DNA of 64,000 bases from Cladorrhinum sp. PSN259 (taxonomy: Eukaryota > Ascomycota > Sordariomycetes > Sordariales > Podosporaceae): the NCBI GenBank assembly GCA_033725935.1, contig MU867081.1:62001-126000 (forward strand), in the 5' to 3' direction. Made by a program: the position numbers and the translations under genes. The notes beneath the pieces were generated by a model, which did not search any database, was not told where the DNA came from, and saw nothing but the letters and a program-made list of their open reading frames with translations. Positions 9,886 through 19,372 of this stretch are shown here, in pieces; position 1 is the stretch's first letter; each line of letters begins with the position of its first letter.

Positions 9886-12384
9886 CGCCGTCAAGTGAGG
9901 ACATGGAGGACGTATCACCAAGGCGGGGCGCATGGTCGGGGGGGTTTTGACGCGAATGCGGGCAGCCCCCGCTCAACCGCTCCACAGCAAGCTGCTACAA
10001 CCCAAGCAGACAAGCTCACCGAATACCCCTGCCACGCGCATCCTGTCATAACTACTATTTTCAAAAGGGATCAAATCTCTGCTGACACCAGCCTCGGGTC
10101 CTGGCCACACACAACACACGACCAGAGAACTGAATGAACAGTACGAACCAGTATTTTAGCCCCGTCAACACGTGAGCTTGGTCAACCTTGGCAGGTTATG
10201 GCCAAAGTGGATAATCAAGCCTCGAATGTGGTGCCAGCACTTGCCGAGCGAGCCACTTTCTACCTCTAATACAGATGCCAAAATTTTTGGAAATTTTACC
10301 TCGGAGTTCAACTGATCGAGCAAAGACTGATCAGGAGTCAGGACTTAGCCTGGGTGAGGAATATCATCTGGGCTTTGCTGTGGGCGCAGGTGCTGGATTC
10401 GTCTCAGATATCCCTCAAGTTCTACGTACTCGTAGAGCAGTCCTAGCTAGGCAAGTGATTGTGAGCTATTGGGTGCAAGAGAAACGTATGTATGTACGTT
10501 GTGTTTCCGGTAGGGGGAAACGTCCACGCGGAGGGTGCCGGTGAAGTACTCCTTATCTGTCTCCTAACATGTATCTGACTGACGCCCTTGGTCTTACCTT
10601 TAAAGCTCTGCCAATTCAATGTTGTCTCAATAACAACCGCGATAGTCTTCACTGCCCAGGAACAGTTAACTGATGGCTGAGGCATCTCTCCTTTGTCCCA
10701 CTTCTTCTGGATTTTTCTTCCTCATATTAGGACAGTGATAGCTTAACGCATCCGAGCACGGACCAGGGGAGGGGGAAGGTGGGGAGGGGGGGAGGGGACG
10801 CAGGGAATCTTTGTATCAGGAGGCGCCGGCGCGCTACTTGCTACTGCAAAACATAAATGAAACGTTACTCAGTGGGTCCCGCACTTTTGTTGCGCTCACG
10901 CGCGCGCGCGCTGTACATCAAAACCAGTCATTCTTGCGAATAAGTTGGTAGACATACATATTCAAGGCCAATTTTTTTCATAACTGCATAACTGTCTGGA
11001 GATAAAATACCTTATTTCCACTTTTATAAAGAAAAGCACCCCATTTTCTATCAAGAGTCATGATTGTTTTTTTTTTTTTTTTTTTTTTTTTTTTACGTAT
11101 CCTTTGAAAAAAGTTTCAAAGGGCCTGCCAAAGAAGAAAACAAATGGGCATGGTTATTTACTATATTGTTTGAAAAGGTTTCAGAGGCTTGCTGAAAAAA
11201 AGAAATGGTATTCCATCTTTCTGAGAATTTTGGAAACTCTTAAGCCTTCAACAAAAGAAAAAAGAAGAAAAAAGAAGAAAAAATGAGATGACAGAGATGG
11301 TGAAGATGGATGTTTGAAATGCCGAGGTTTTTTTTTGTTGGCTCCTCCTCACTCTGAGGGGCAGAAGGATGCCGAAGATGGTATCATCCTGGCGGCACAG
11401 GTATCGCGAGACTTCAGTCATTAGGTAGATGCCCAGAGGACTTGGTCGAGTCTGAGGTACCATTACTGAATGACTTGGGCCGAGGTGTTGAGATCTAACC
11501 TATGGAAATCTTGATGGAGTGCAAATGTTTGAGGTGTTTTTGTGTGTCAGTTACTGACAAACTATGGTCACCGGGCTTCTAGCATGCAGAGTCTCCTCCG
11601 CCATGGTGGTAGCAGCCTTGCGGGTACCTAGACCGCGGTTCACCCTTACCCAAATAGTCAATAGTCGCGAGAGCTGGTAGTCCTCATCGAATGCCTCGGT
11701 CCAATCCTCAGGAAAGGCGCCGGTTAAATATGCCCAGCTTTAAGACTCGAAACCGGTGTCAGGTAGGGGTGATAATTTGGCAGTTTTATATGCAGCCAAG
11801 TGCGGTGATGTTACCCTAGCTCCAAACGGCCAAGGCCCGATCTGGGGATGCTCCACTCCTTCCGATGACAATGCGGGGAATGCCTGTCTGCCGCATTGGA
11901 TGGTACCCACCTTAACAGCTGCCGTGGACGAAGGGGAGACATATGCCACGAATCGCGACGCAGATATCGAAGTGGGTGTAGATGTCCAGGACTCCTCAAT
12001 GCCAAACATAACTGTTTGCATGGTGTAAACATGCTGTACATACCTCGGCTCTGATCATATTGAGAAGGAGGGCAGCAAACCCCCCTTCTCGCGCCAGGTA
12101 AGTGGTGGACTTCAGCTCTTGTCATCAAACCTAGAACTGAAACTAGTAAAAACTGGTTAGTGTTGCGAGACCACTGGCATCGACAGTAAGTCCGAAGGGG
12201 GGTCAGCAACATGAAGATGATAACCGTGAAGTAAGGACGACATATTGTCTATAAGAAAGCGATGAGTTTCCGTCTTCATCAACCTTTCTAATCTCCAGAC
12301 TCGAGCACTCAGTCCTCAGATCCCTCTCAGCCACAGCCTATCCAGCCCAGCTTCCGATCCTTTTATCACCTCGCAATCTTCGCC
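9886..12384. other. 2.5-kb gene-poor region between HET protein 1 and cutinase
   Basis: No gene is supported. It contains a GC-only alternating CG tract near 10899-10911, a G-rich block near 10765-10800, a poly-T run of about 26 bases near 11069-11094 and an A/G-rich tract near 11260-11282. Open frames of about 90 codons at 10275-10544 and 11740-12028 have no recognisable features. The last 150 bases are the cutinase promoter, with a TATA-like TATAAG at 12250. Confidence 0.55.
11103..11270. repeat. Three degenerate tandem units of about 55-65 bp
   Basis: Units beginning near 11103, 11168 and 11225 share the pattern TTTGAAAArGTTTCAraGgCyTGC followed by an AAAGAAGAAA-like tail. The third unit is the most diverged. 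The differences are mainly between purines or between pyrimidines. The block directly follows a poly-T run. Its function is unknown and could be none. Confidence 0.4.
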
Positions 12385-13202
12385 ATGCAGTTCCTCACTA
12401 CCATTCTTGCCCTTGCCGGCGTTGTTGCTGCTCTTCCCGTAGAGCAAAAGGAGTCTGTCGAGGCCCGCCAGTTGTTTGGCGGAAACACCAAGAACGAGCT
12501 GCAGCAGGGCGGAACTTGCCCGCCTGTCATCTTCATCTATGCTCGCGGCTCGACCGAGAGCGGTAACCTTGTACGTATCAGCAGATTTTTGCATCCTCAG
12601 TCTTGTCCAAAATCATAGAATCAGGCGCCTAATAGTTCGTGATAGGGAACCCTCGGGCCCTCGGTTGGTGACGCCTTGGAAGACCGTTTCGGTGCCAGCA
12701 ATGTCTGGGTTCAGGGCGTTGGCGGCGCCTACACGGCCGACTTGCTCGACAATGTACTCCCCGATGGCACCACATCTGCGGCTATCACTGAGATGAAGAA
12801 CCTCTTCATCTTGGCCAACACCAGATGCCCTTCGGCCAAGATTGTGGCTGGTGGTTACAGGTAAGCAATTTCAGTACCCATTGTTACCAAGGACCCATAC
12901 TAACGAGTTTACTCTTTTTCTCATTTAGCCAAGGCGCAGCTCTGGCAGCCGCCTCGATCCGTGACAGCAGTGCCGCCATCCGGGAGCAGATCAAGGGAGT
13001 CGTCCTCTTTGGCTATACCAAGAACCTGCAGAACTTGGGCCGGATCCCCAACTATCCCCGGGAGCGCACCGAGGTGTACTGCGCCGTGGGAGACTTGGTC
13101 TGCACTGGCAGCTTGGTTGTCACTGCTGCTCACCTTACATATGGTGATGAGGCCCGCAATGAGGCACCCAAGTTCCTCATTGCGCGCATCAATGCGAGCT
13201 AA
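12385..13202 (+). CDS. Cutinase (secreted serine esterase, CE5)
   Basis: Three exons (12385-12570, 12646-12860, 12929-13202; introns 75 and 68 nt) give 224 residues, the normal cutinase size. A signal peptide of about 16 residues ends at AALPV, and the ERQLFGG-like propeptide region is typical. The catalytic triad is visible: Ser134 in GGYSQG, whose serine codon is assembled by the second splice, Asp189 in VGDLVC and His202 in AAHLTYG. Four cysteines sit where the two family disulfides form (one in GGTCPP, one in TRCPSA, and Cys185 and Cys192). Cutinases hydrolyse ester bonds of plant cutin and related polyesters outside the cell, releasing hydroxy fatty acids. This suggests a plant-associated or litter-degrading lifestyle. 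Confidence 0.95.
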
Positions 13203-14120
13203 GTGAAGACATATGAGTGCTGGAACTTTTGGTTGTATACGTGAGCTTGGGGATTCGAGGGGCTAGGTGTGGCAGCATGGAGGGATCGTTACATAACCTG
13301 ACAACAAATCTTGGGCGTGAGGTTCTTTCCAACTTGTTTTTGTACATACACTCATTGTGCAAAAGCTTCTCGGCTTACTTTTGGAGTAGGAAGATAGTTG
13401 AGGGGATTATGTCTTGGGATTTAACGACGGGATGGGTGAGACTATTGCAAAGGCTTTAGGCTATGATTGGGAATTGACTGCAAGTTTGCTTTTAAAATGA
13501 TTAGTTTGACTTTGCATCTCTGGTTGGAGCAGATTGACTGAGTTTCATTGACGATCTGTTCCTCTTCCCTTGAGTAATGACTTTTAGATAGCTCCTACAC
13601 GCCAGCAGTGTGACTAGTTTTCGTATATATAGTCTAGCTATCTGCGTAGGCAATTATTAGAGCTCTAATAATCTGTGCGTGCCTTATGCCGTTTTATTTT
13701 AGTTCGCTCAACTCAACGGCCGGGATGCTGGGGTGACTATGTTGGAAAAAGAGGAAATTCCCTAATCCTGCAAATGGGGGCGCAGGCAAAAGCCAGGGTA
13801 TAAAGCCCTTACAAAGGGGCCTAGGCAGTAAAAGTAATAGATTTTGAACAATAGACACTACTTTTGACCATGTAGCTATTGAACGTATTTTCGGACACCT
13901 ATGTAACCCCTATTTTGCAATCGGAAATGCTCCCAAAGCTCCGGTCCCGGTCTTGGCGGGGTTAATAAGCATGCCAAAACCCAGTAAATTTTTCGGTCAA
14001 GCATCCGACCACTTACGACAGTCACGTCTCTCTTCCGACCACATCATCAAAGCGGTTTTCAGATCATTTTTGAAATTTCCCATGAAAAGTCTCATAATAT
14101 GATACAATGACGATAATAAA
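13203..14120. other. Intergenic region with a perfect palindrome and repeat copy B
   Basis: The first half is the cutinase 3' flank. A perfect 20-bp palindrome centred on GAGCTC lies at 13653-13672, and repeat copy B fills 13905-14135. No additional gene is visible. Confidence 0.6.
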
Positions 14121-14135
14121 ATGAACGCAAGATTG
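13905..14135 (+). repeat. Promoter-type dispersed repeat, copy B (in use)
   Basis: This is the counterpart of 7450-7682, described there. In this copy the repeat ends five codons into the gene at 14121, so the repeat supplies the promoter, the leader and the start codon. Both copies lose similarity just after the ATG, which argues for duplication of a 5' gene end, or for a mobile or dispersed unit that donates promoters. Confidence 0.75.
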
Positions 14136-15605
14136 CTATTTCCGCGGCGCGCAGTTTGCCTGTTTCATCATGCCAGTGCAAAGTTCAGCACTATTGGCGC
14201 GCGACAAAAGTCTGTATCCAACGATGAGCTTGAATCCCTGGTTCTCGAAAGGTTCGGCCCTCCGAAGCCATCTGGAGTAGAAATGAAACTCTGGTCTCAA
14301 TACGTCAAGAAATTGCAAGAAGGATTAAACACAAAGTCCCATCTCAAGGGCTGGGCTGAGGTCTCCGAGATGAGCAAGAAGGTCTTGTGTTCGCACTCAC
14401 AATGGCAGGAAACTGACCTCAAAGATGTTGGTCGCAAGCCAGTTGCTGGGCAGAAGAATACCTTGAAGCGCGGGGAGGTCATCACGGTTGTTTCATGGAA
14501 TCTTGACTGCGAGGAAGGATGGGATCCCGCGGTGCGCGCTTCCACCTGCATGAACCTCTTGCGACAAAGCGAATTCGGAACAATGCTCCTTGAGAACCGC
14601 GTCGTCATCATGCTTCAAAAAGTTGGTTCCGAGGCCTTTGGTGCTATCAAAAACGACCCCTGGGTCCAGGAGAATTTCGCAATCGCCGGAATCACATCTT
14701 CCTCCGAAAAACCAGCAGCCAATCATTCCCCAGAGTTCGCCGCTCGAGAACAGTTCCACAGAGAATCTGACAGCTACCTCACCTTGATGGCTATTCCGAG
14801 ATCTCTCAAGATCGCAAAGTGCTTTCGCGTCTATCGCGGCAACCAAAGCTTGCAAGGCAAGGGAGTCGAGTACCTCGTGGTTGACCTCCCAGTGGCTTCG
14901 AAAGCAGAGCGGAACAAAACACAAGTGACGATCCGTCTTTGCACCTCTTTCTGCGACTTACCCTACATTGCGTCTCCGGACGGCTCAACGCATATCTTCA
15001 GGCGACATGTCGGCGACGTGACCAAGAGCTTTATGGAAGCCCCGGGCCACCAAACAGTTATCGGCGGGTTAGCCTCCGTTGACGTTGGCAGAGCTCCGGG
15101 GTTTGCACACGGCGATGCTGAAGACGGAGAGTTCGACCGAGATGGAAATCGAAAACAGGTCCTCAAAGTCGATAAGCCGTTTAGGCTGCACCACCCGGTG
15201 CACTACGATATTCATCTTCGGGGCAAGCCTACTGGTCCTAGCGCGACGACAATGGATGCATTCATCTTTGGCAAGTACGATATTACCATGGACCAGGGTA
15301 AAGACAGTGAGCGTGAGTTTAACATGCTCGGGGGAACCCCTCGCTATTGGGAGGAGGGCCAAGATAGTCCAGTTGTGGCGGACTGGTTCTTGACGCGACC
15401 TTTGAGGTCCAGCAGTATCTCAACCCGCATTTCGTGCAAAAGGGCTGCTTTGTTGCGACAACAGATGCTTTCGGCGTCCCAGGGTGGTGTGAACAACTAT
15501 GGGCAGACTTTAACTGCACGGATTAACGAGAGGGAACCCAATCCTTGGAATCATGTACACAGTTATCCGGGGCATGTTTCGTTCTTTAGGGTACCGGTGG
15601 GGTGA
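14121..15605 (+). CDS. Degenerate TDP2-like endonuclease/exonuclease/phosphatase-fold protein
   Basis: Single exon, 494 residues. The first 30 residues are basic and Ser/Ala-rich, like a mitochondrial presequence. From about residue 120 the order of elements follows fungal TDP2-like EEP proteins: ITVVSWNLDC with the metal-ligand Asn127, then VVIMLQKV, then IRLCTSFCDLP, then VIGGLAS, then VVADWFLT. In active enzymes the second block is LQE, the third carries His-x-Asp/Glu-Ser, the fourth is GDFN and the last is a Ser/Cys-Asp-His motif. Here Lys167 replaces the metal-binding Glu, the catalytic His is absent and GDFN is lost. The frame is nevertheless intact over almost 500 codons. I infer a non-catalytic EEP relative; an alternative is an early-stage pseudogene or a divergent family with shifted active-site residues. 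Confidence 0.6.
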   Translation: MNARLLFPRRAVCLFHHASAKFSTIGARQKSVSNDELESLVLERFGPPKPSGVEMKLWSQYVKKLQEGLNTKSHLKGWAEVSEMSKKVLCSHSQWQETDLKDVGRKPVAGQKNTLKRGEVITVVSWNLDCEEGWDPAVRASTCMNLLRQSEFGTMLLENRVVIMLQKVGSEAFGAIKNDPWVQENFAIAGITSSSEKPAANHSPEFAAREQFHRESDSYLTLMAIPRSLKIAKCFRVYRGNQSLQGKGVEYLVVDLPVASKAERNKTQVTIRLCTSFCDLPYIASPDGSTHIFRRHVGDVTKSFMEAPGHQTVIGGLASVDVGRAPGFAHGDAEDGEFDRDGNRKQVLKVDKPFRLHHPVHYDIHLRGKPTGPSATTMDAFIFGKYDITMDQGKDSEREFNMLGGTPRYWEEGQDSPVVADWFLTRPLRSSSISTRISCKRAALLRQQMLSASQGGVNNYGQTLTARINEREPNPWNHVHSYPGHVSFFRVPVG

Positions 15606-15900
15606 ATGATGGGCGGCATAGTTCCTTATCGCAACCATTTGGTAGTCATGTAACAGGAGAAATGGAATCAAAATGTACCAGATAGTTACCTACTATATTA
15701 TGGTCGGTATATTGGATATCATGTTGTGTTTTTATTAAAGGGAAACTTCAATAAAATGTTCGAACTTCGAAGCTAACTTGTTCCACTGATCGACCACTGG
15801 GGGAAATTGACACCGCGCCGTGATGCTCTAGATTAAACAAAGGCGGATATGAATCGTAGTTGAACAAGCCCGACAACAAGCGGCTATGAGCCTCTGAACT

Positions 15901-18048
15901 CTAGATAATCGTGACACTCCTCTGTTGTCTCTTACCCTTCTTCTCTTCCCAGCTCCCATCATAATCGTTTGCCACACCGATCCTCTCATACACCTCTTTG
16001 CCTCCAAGCTCAGTTCTTCTCAGAACAAGCCAGTAGACCGCATCCCCCGACTCCATGACTTTAGCGCCGAGCACTTCCTCTCCCCCTTGCCACAGCCAAT
16101 TTCCATCTGCATCACACAGCTGCACATCCGGAATAAACGTCAGCGGCTCCTCCCTCTCCTCCCATTGCTCCTTTTTCTTGTTCGCCTTGGAAAAGTATTC
16201 GTCCCGCGCCATTGCATAAGACCCTCGTCCGAGATCTGCCGCTGGAGGCCCTTTCATCCCCTTAGCCGCCGCTTCCTTGATCGGTTTCCAGTCCTTCCCT
16301 GGAACCATGCCTGCATCCTTGGCAAAGCAGACTGTACCCTTGACGCACTCGGCCGAGAGAACAAGGCACGACTCTCCCAGCTTGACTTGACCTCGCGGGT
16401 CCGTGCCCGCAGGAACGGAGCGAATCTCGAGCACTTTGGCGTAGACAGTCGAATCAGCCCATTCCGGAGGGCCAGCCAAGGCGACAAGGAACGTAACCGG
16501 GTCGTCTACCGAGGCCCAAGACCACGAGGGCGCGGGGCGAGTATCGCCGCTCGATAGCCGCGCTAGCGAATTCGAGTTGTTCCTCTCGAACAGCAAAGCA
16601 GACGGTAGCAACTCCTTGAACTGGCCGGCGTGGTACTCCCAACCCTCCCCCAGTGCATCGACCATTTCCGCTGCGACACCGGAAAACGCCGGCAGCCTGT
16701 CTGCGGAGAATGTTAAAGACCGGTGGGTATACTCCTCTACCATCTCCTGCCAGCGCGCGAGCAACTTTTTTTGGCGTTTGTTCTTGCCCGTCTTGCCGGT
16801 CTGGGCAGAAGAAGCTTTGGCTCTGCCGACATGCAGGGCAGCGTAATGAGAAACCTTGGGCGGCAGCTCGGCGGTCGTGTCGCGGCCCATGTAGCTACCC
16901 ATGTGCTCCGGACGCAGTTTGATCCCCCCGCAGTCGCAGTCCAGCGTCTGCATGCACTCCCAAAAGACTTCCTGGGCACCAAAGTGCAGCACCCTTGGTG
17001 CCAAAAGGCGTTCCTGGTACGCCCAGGCGCGCGTCAGGAGGGGAAAAGAGGATTTCTGCCGGTCTGGTTCCGCGTAGGGGCTGAAATCAGGATGCACGTT
17101 CTGGAAACGGATAGATAGGCGCAGGTTCTTGCGCAGCTCGGCCGCTTCCGGGAACAGTACATCCAGTGTCTCGGCGTCTTCGGGGTCGTCGGCTTGGATC
17201 CAGACGGCTTGTTTGCTGCGAAAGATGCCGCTGCTTGGTGAGGAGGAGGCGGTCGCATAGACGGTCAGCCACGAGTTGCGGTAAATGCTGGCCATGCGGC
17301 TGGCTTCGAGTTCCCAGTCGGCGGTGCTGTCCTGGATGATGCAAAGCGAGTCGATCCACACGTAGCGGATGCGCAGGCGCCGAGCTACCTCTACAGCGTC
17401 CTGGAAGGTCCTGGGCATGCTGACGAGCGGAATTCCGGCCTTGTGGGCTTCGAGCGAGGCCGTCTTTGTGACGAGGGGCTGCTCACCGCCCCAGCTGTGA
17501 GAAAGCGCAATGTATCGCCCGGTCTGGCCAGGAGTCGATTCCACCAATCTGGCTTCAGGCTCCCCGCCCTCCTCCACGGCCTCGCCCAGGTCGATCATTC
17601 GCGTGGGCAGTGGCGAGGGCTCATCGTTACCACAGAGTTTGTGCTTGGTTAGACATTCTTGGATCCAACTCCGGGCCCGCTCGAAGCTGCCTTCAGAGGC
17701 CGTGTCCCCTGCCGGTTCGTATCCCTGCGACTCGTCCACCATAAACCAGCGGTACCGGAGGTTCACCGTCTCAGGGCGCGGGGAGCCTTTGAGCGAGTCG
17801 TTTGGGTCCGCGTACACGGCCATGTCGCGCCGGCGCTGGAAGCGGAAACTCGCATCCTCGCCAAACCGCGTCGGCAGGTCAGGTATGAGCCAGAGCAAGC
17901 CCTCGAGCATGTTGGCGCAGTACGGGCAGCCATCCTCGGCGTGGCTCTGGATTTCGGGGAGGGAAGACCATCGCTCCTGGAACTGTGCGATGCACAAACC
18001 GCAGTTTGGGTCTCCATAACCAGTTTGTGGCATGCGTGGCGCGTACAT
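15901..18048 (-). CDS. HET-domain protein 2 (tol-type architecture)
   Basis: Single exon, 715 residues. A Cys-containing N-terminal module (CGLCIAQF, CPYCANMLEG) precedes a HET domain recognised by YIALSHSWGG, VEVARRLRIRYVWIDSLCI and IIQDSTADWELEASRMASIY. This is the common long HET class, with the domain near residues 190-350, a middle conserved block around WAYQERLLAPRVLHFG and a Lys/Glu-rich C-terminus. The CxxC pairs of the N-terminal module may bind metal. The role is inferred from the family: vegetative incompatibility or another non-self response. A TATA-like TATAATA lies about 65 bases upstream of the ATG on the minus strand. The 15606-15900 interval between its stop codon and the EEP-like gene has no feature. 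Confidence 0.93.
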   Translation of the reverse strand: MYAPRMPQTGYGDPNCGLCIAQFQERWSSLPEIQSHAEDGCPYCANMLEGLLWLIPDLPTRFGEDASFRFQRRRDMAVYADPNDSLKGSPRPETVNLRYRWFMVDESQGYEPAGDTASEGSFERARSWIQECLTKHKLCGNDEPSPLPTRMIDLGEAVEEGGEPEARLVESTPGQTGRYIALSHSWGGEQPLVTKTASLEAHKAGIPLVSMPRTFQDAVEVARRLRIRYVWIDSLCIIQDSTADWELEASRMASIYRNSWLTVYATASSSPSSGIFRSKQAVWIQADDPEDAETLDVLFPEAAELRKNLRLSIRFQNVHPDFSPYAEPDRQKSSFPLLTRAWAYQERLLAPRVLHFGAQEVFWECMQTLDCDCGGIKLRPEHMGSYMGRDTTAELPPKVSHYAALHVGRAKASSAQTGKTGKNKRQKKLLARWQEMVEEYTHRSLTFSADRLPAFSGVAAEMVDALGEGWEYHAGQFKELLPSALLFERNNSNSLARLSSGDTRPAPSWSWASVDDPVTFLVALAGPPEWADSTVYAKVLEIRSVPAGTDPRGQVKLGESCLVLSAECVKGTVCFAKDAGMVPGKDWKPIKEAAAKGMKGPPAADLGRGSYAMARDEYFSKANKKKEQWEEREEPLTFIPDVQLCDADGNWLWQGGEEVLGAKVMESGDAVYWLVLRRTELGGKEVYERIGVANDYDGSWEEKKGKRQQRSVTII

Positions 18049-19372
18049 GTTGTCTGTTGATCGTGGAGGAAAAAAAGATGGACTGCAACATCACCGCACA
18101 ATCTCCCATGTATTATACTTTCAGATGTGCGTGCAGGGTTCGGTGGATAGATAGGCCGATATACATACCTAAAATCTCAGGAACTCCTGCAGGCTTATGG
18201 GTTGTTTGTAGGATTCTTGTGGGGCCTGCGCACTCCTTTTTCTGCAGTCTCCCTGGTCACTGTGCTCTTTGTTTAACGCTCTTGGGGAAAGTAAACAACC
18301 ACTACACTGGCCCTTTGTCAGAGATCCCTGCACCTCGGATAGCTCCGCCTCCAATAGCATGACCGGGTCCGAACCGAGTTTGCCAAAATGTGCAGTACTG
18401 ACGGGACTGCTATTGCATACTTTTATGCAGATGGTCTACATTACGGGTATGTCTACAAAGGAACATCAGTCTTGATACCCCGAAGCTGACGGCACTGCCA
18501 CTTCCGAAGCAAGATGTTTAGCCAAGCCTCTACCGAACAGACCTGGAGCTATACTGCCCATGTCAGCCTTTGCTCAAGAACTCGATTATACAGAAACAAA
18601 CAAGAAAGTTCTCTTTCTGTGCGGCATTCAAGTGCTGACTCGCGCGGATATTCCAAACCGCGCCTGGGTCGTGGAGTACAACACCCTGGTTTGTCAGCGG
18701 GGCTGAATGTTAACGTCCTCAGCTACGTTAACAGACGCGCTGCCTTTACTACAGTCACCTCGGCTGATGGACTTATCGGACAGACTGACTGCGAATTCAC
18801 GCCGAAAAAGGTCGAAGGCGTCCTCTCGTTTCTTTGGACTCGGACATCCACCCCTTGCCGTGCGTGCTGTCAGAGATCTTGTTTCCTGCACAGCAACCTG
18901 ATGGCACATCCACTTGCAGATGTGTCTGATGAGCGGTCTTTTTCCCGCATTGGGATTTCAGAACAGGTCAAGACGGAGACGTTTACGAATTCGTGAACGT
19001 CATGTGGATCGTGTTTGATGCCAATGACCTTGCGGAGAGGGTCGCAGTTGGCCATGTGAAAAAGAGAGAAAAAGAGAATTTGGCAGAGCAGGGTTTCGAG
19101 AGGTAATAATTGTATAGTCATTCTATGAATGAAAAAAAAAAAGGGTCAAGTTCATGAGTCAAGTATACATGATAAAAAAACTAGATAGGTACTAGCGCAA
19201 CTTTGACTCCTTTGCCCATCTGTCGTCCGACCCCTGAGCTCCAGATCCTCAATGTCGATGCGTTCGTTGGTCTTTCCCAGGATTTGTGTGCTGAAAATGG
19301 AATAATGGAAAGTCAGACACCAAAATCCGAACCTCTATCTAATATCTTCTTCTTCTCCCGGCCTACCCTCCT
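18049..19372. other. 1.3-kb intergenic region with a 24-bp imperfect palindrome
   Basis: Open frames up to 160 codons (18514-18996) show no domain or plausible splice partner. At 18978-19001 the arms GACGTTTACGAA and TTCGTGAACGTC form a palindrome centred on an EcoRI-type GAATTC, with one mismatched pair. The left end holds the promoter of HET protein 2. Confidence 0.55.

Noticed and set aside
11740..12028. Overlapping 90-codon open frames on both strands upstream of the cutinase
   Set aside because: Neither has recognisable features or splice partners. Equal openness on both strands argues for chance.
18514..18996. 160-codon open frame between HET protein 2 and the dioxygenase
   Set aside because: No domain, signal or splice evidence. 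It is replaced on the opposite strand by an equally featureless frame.
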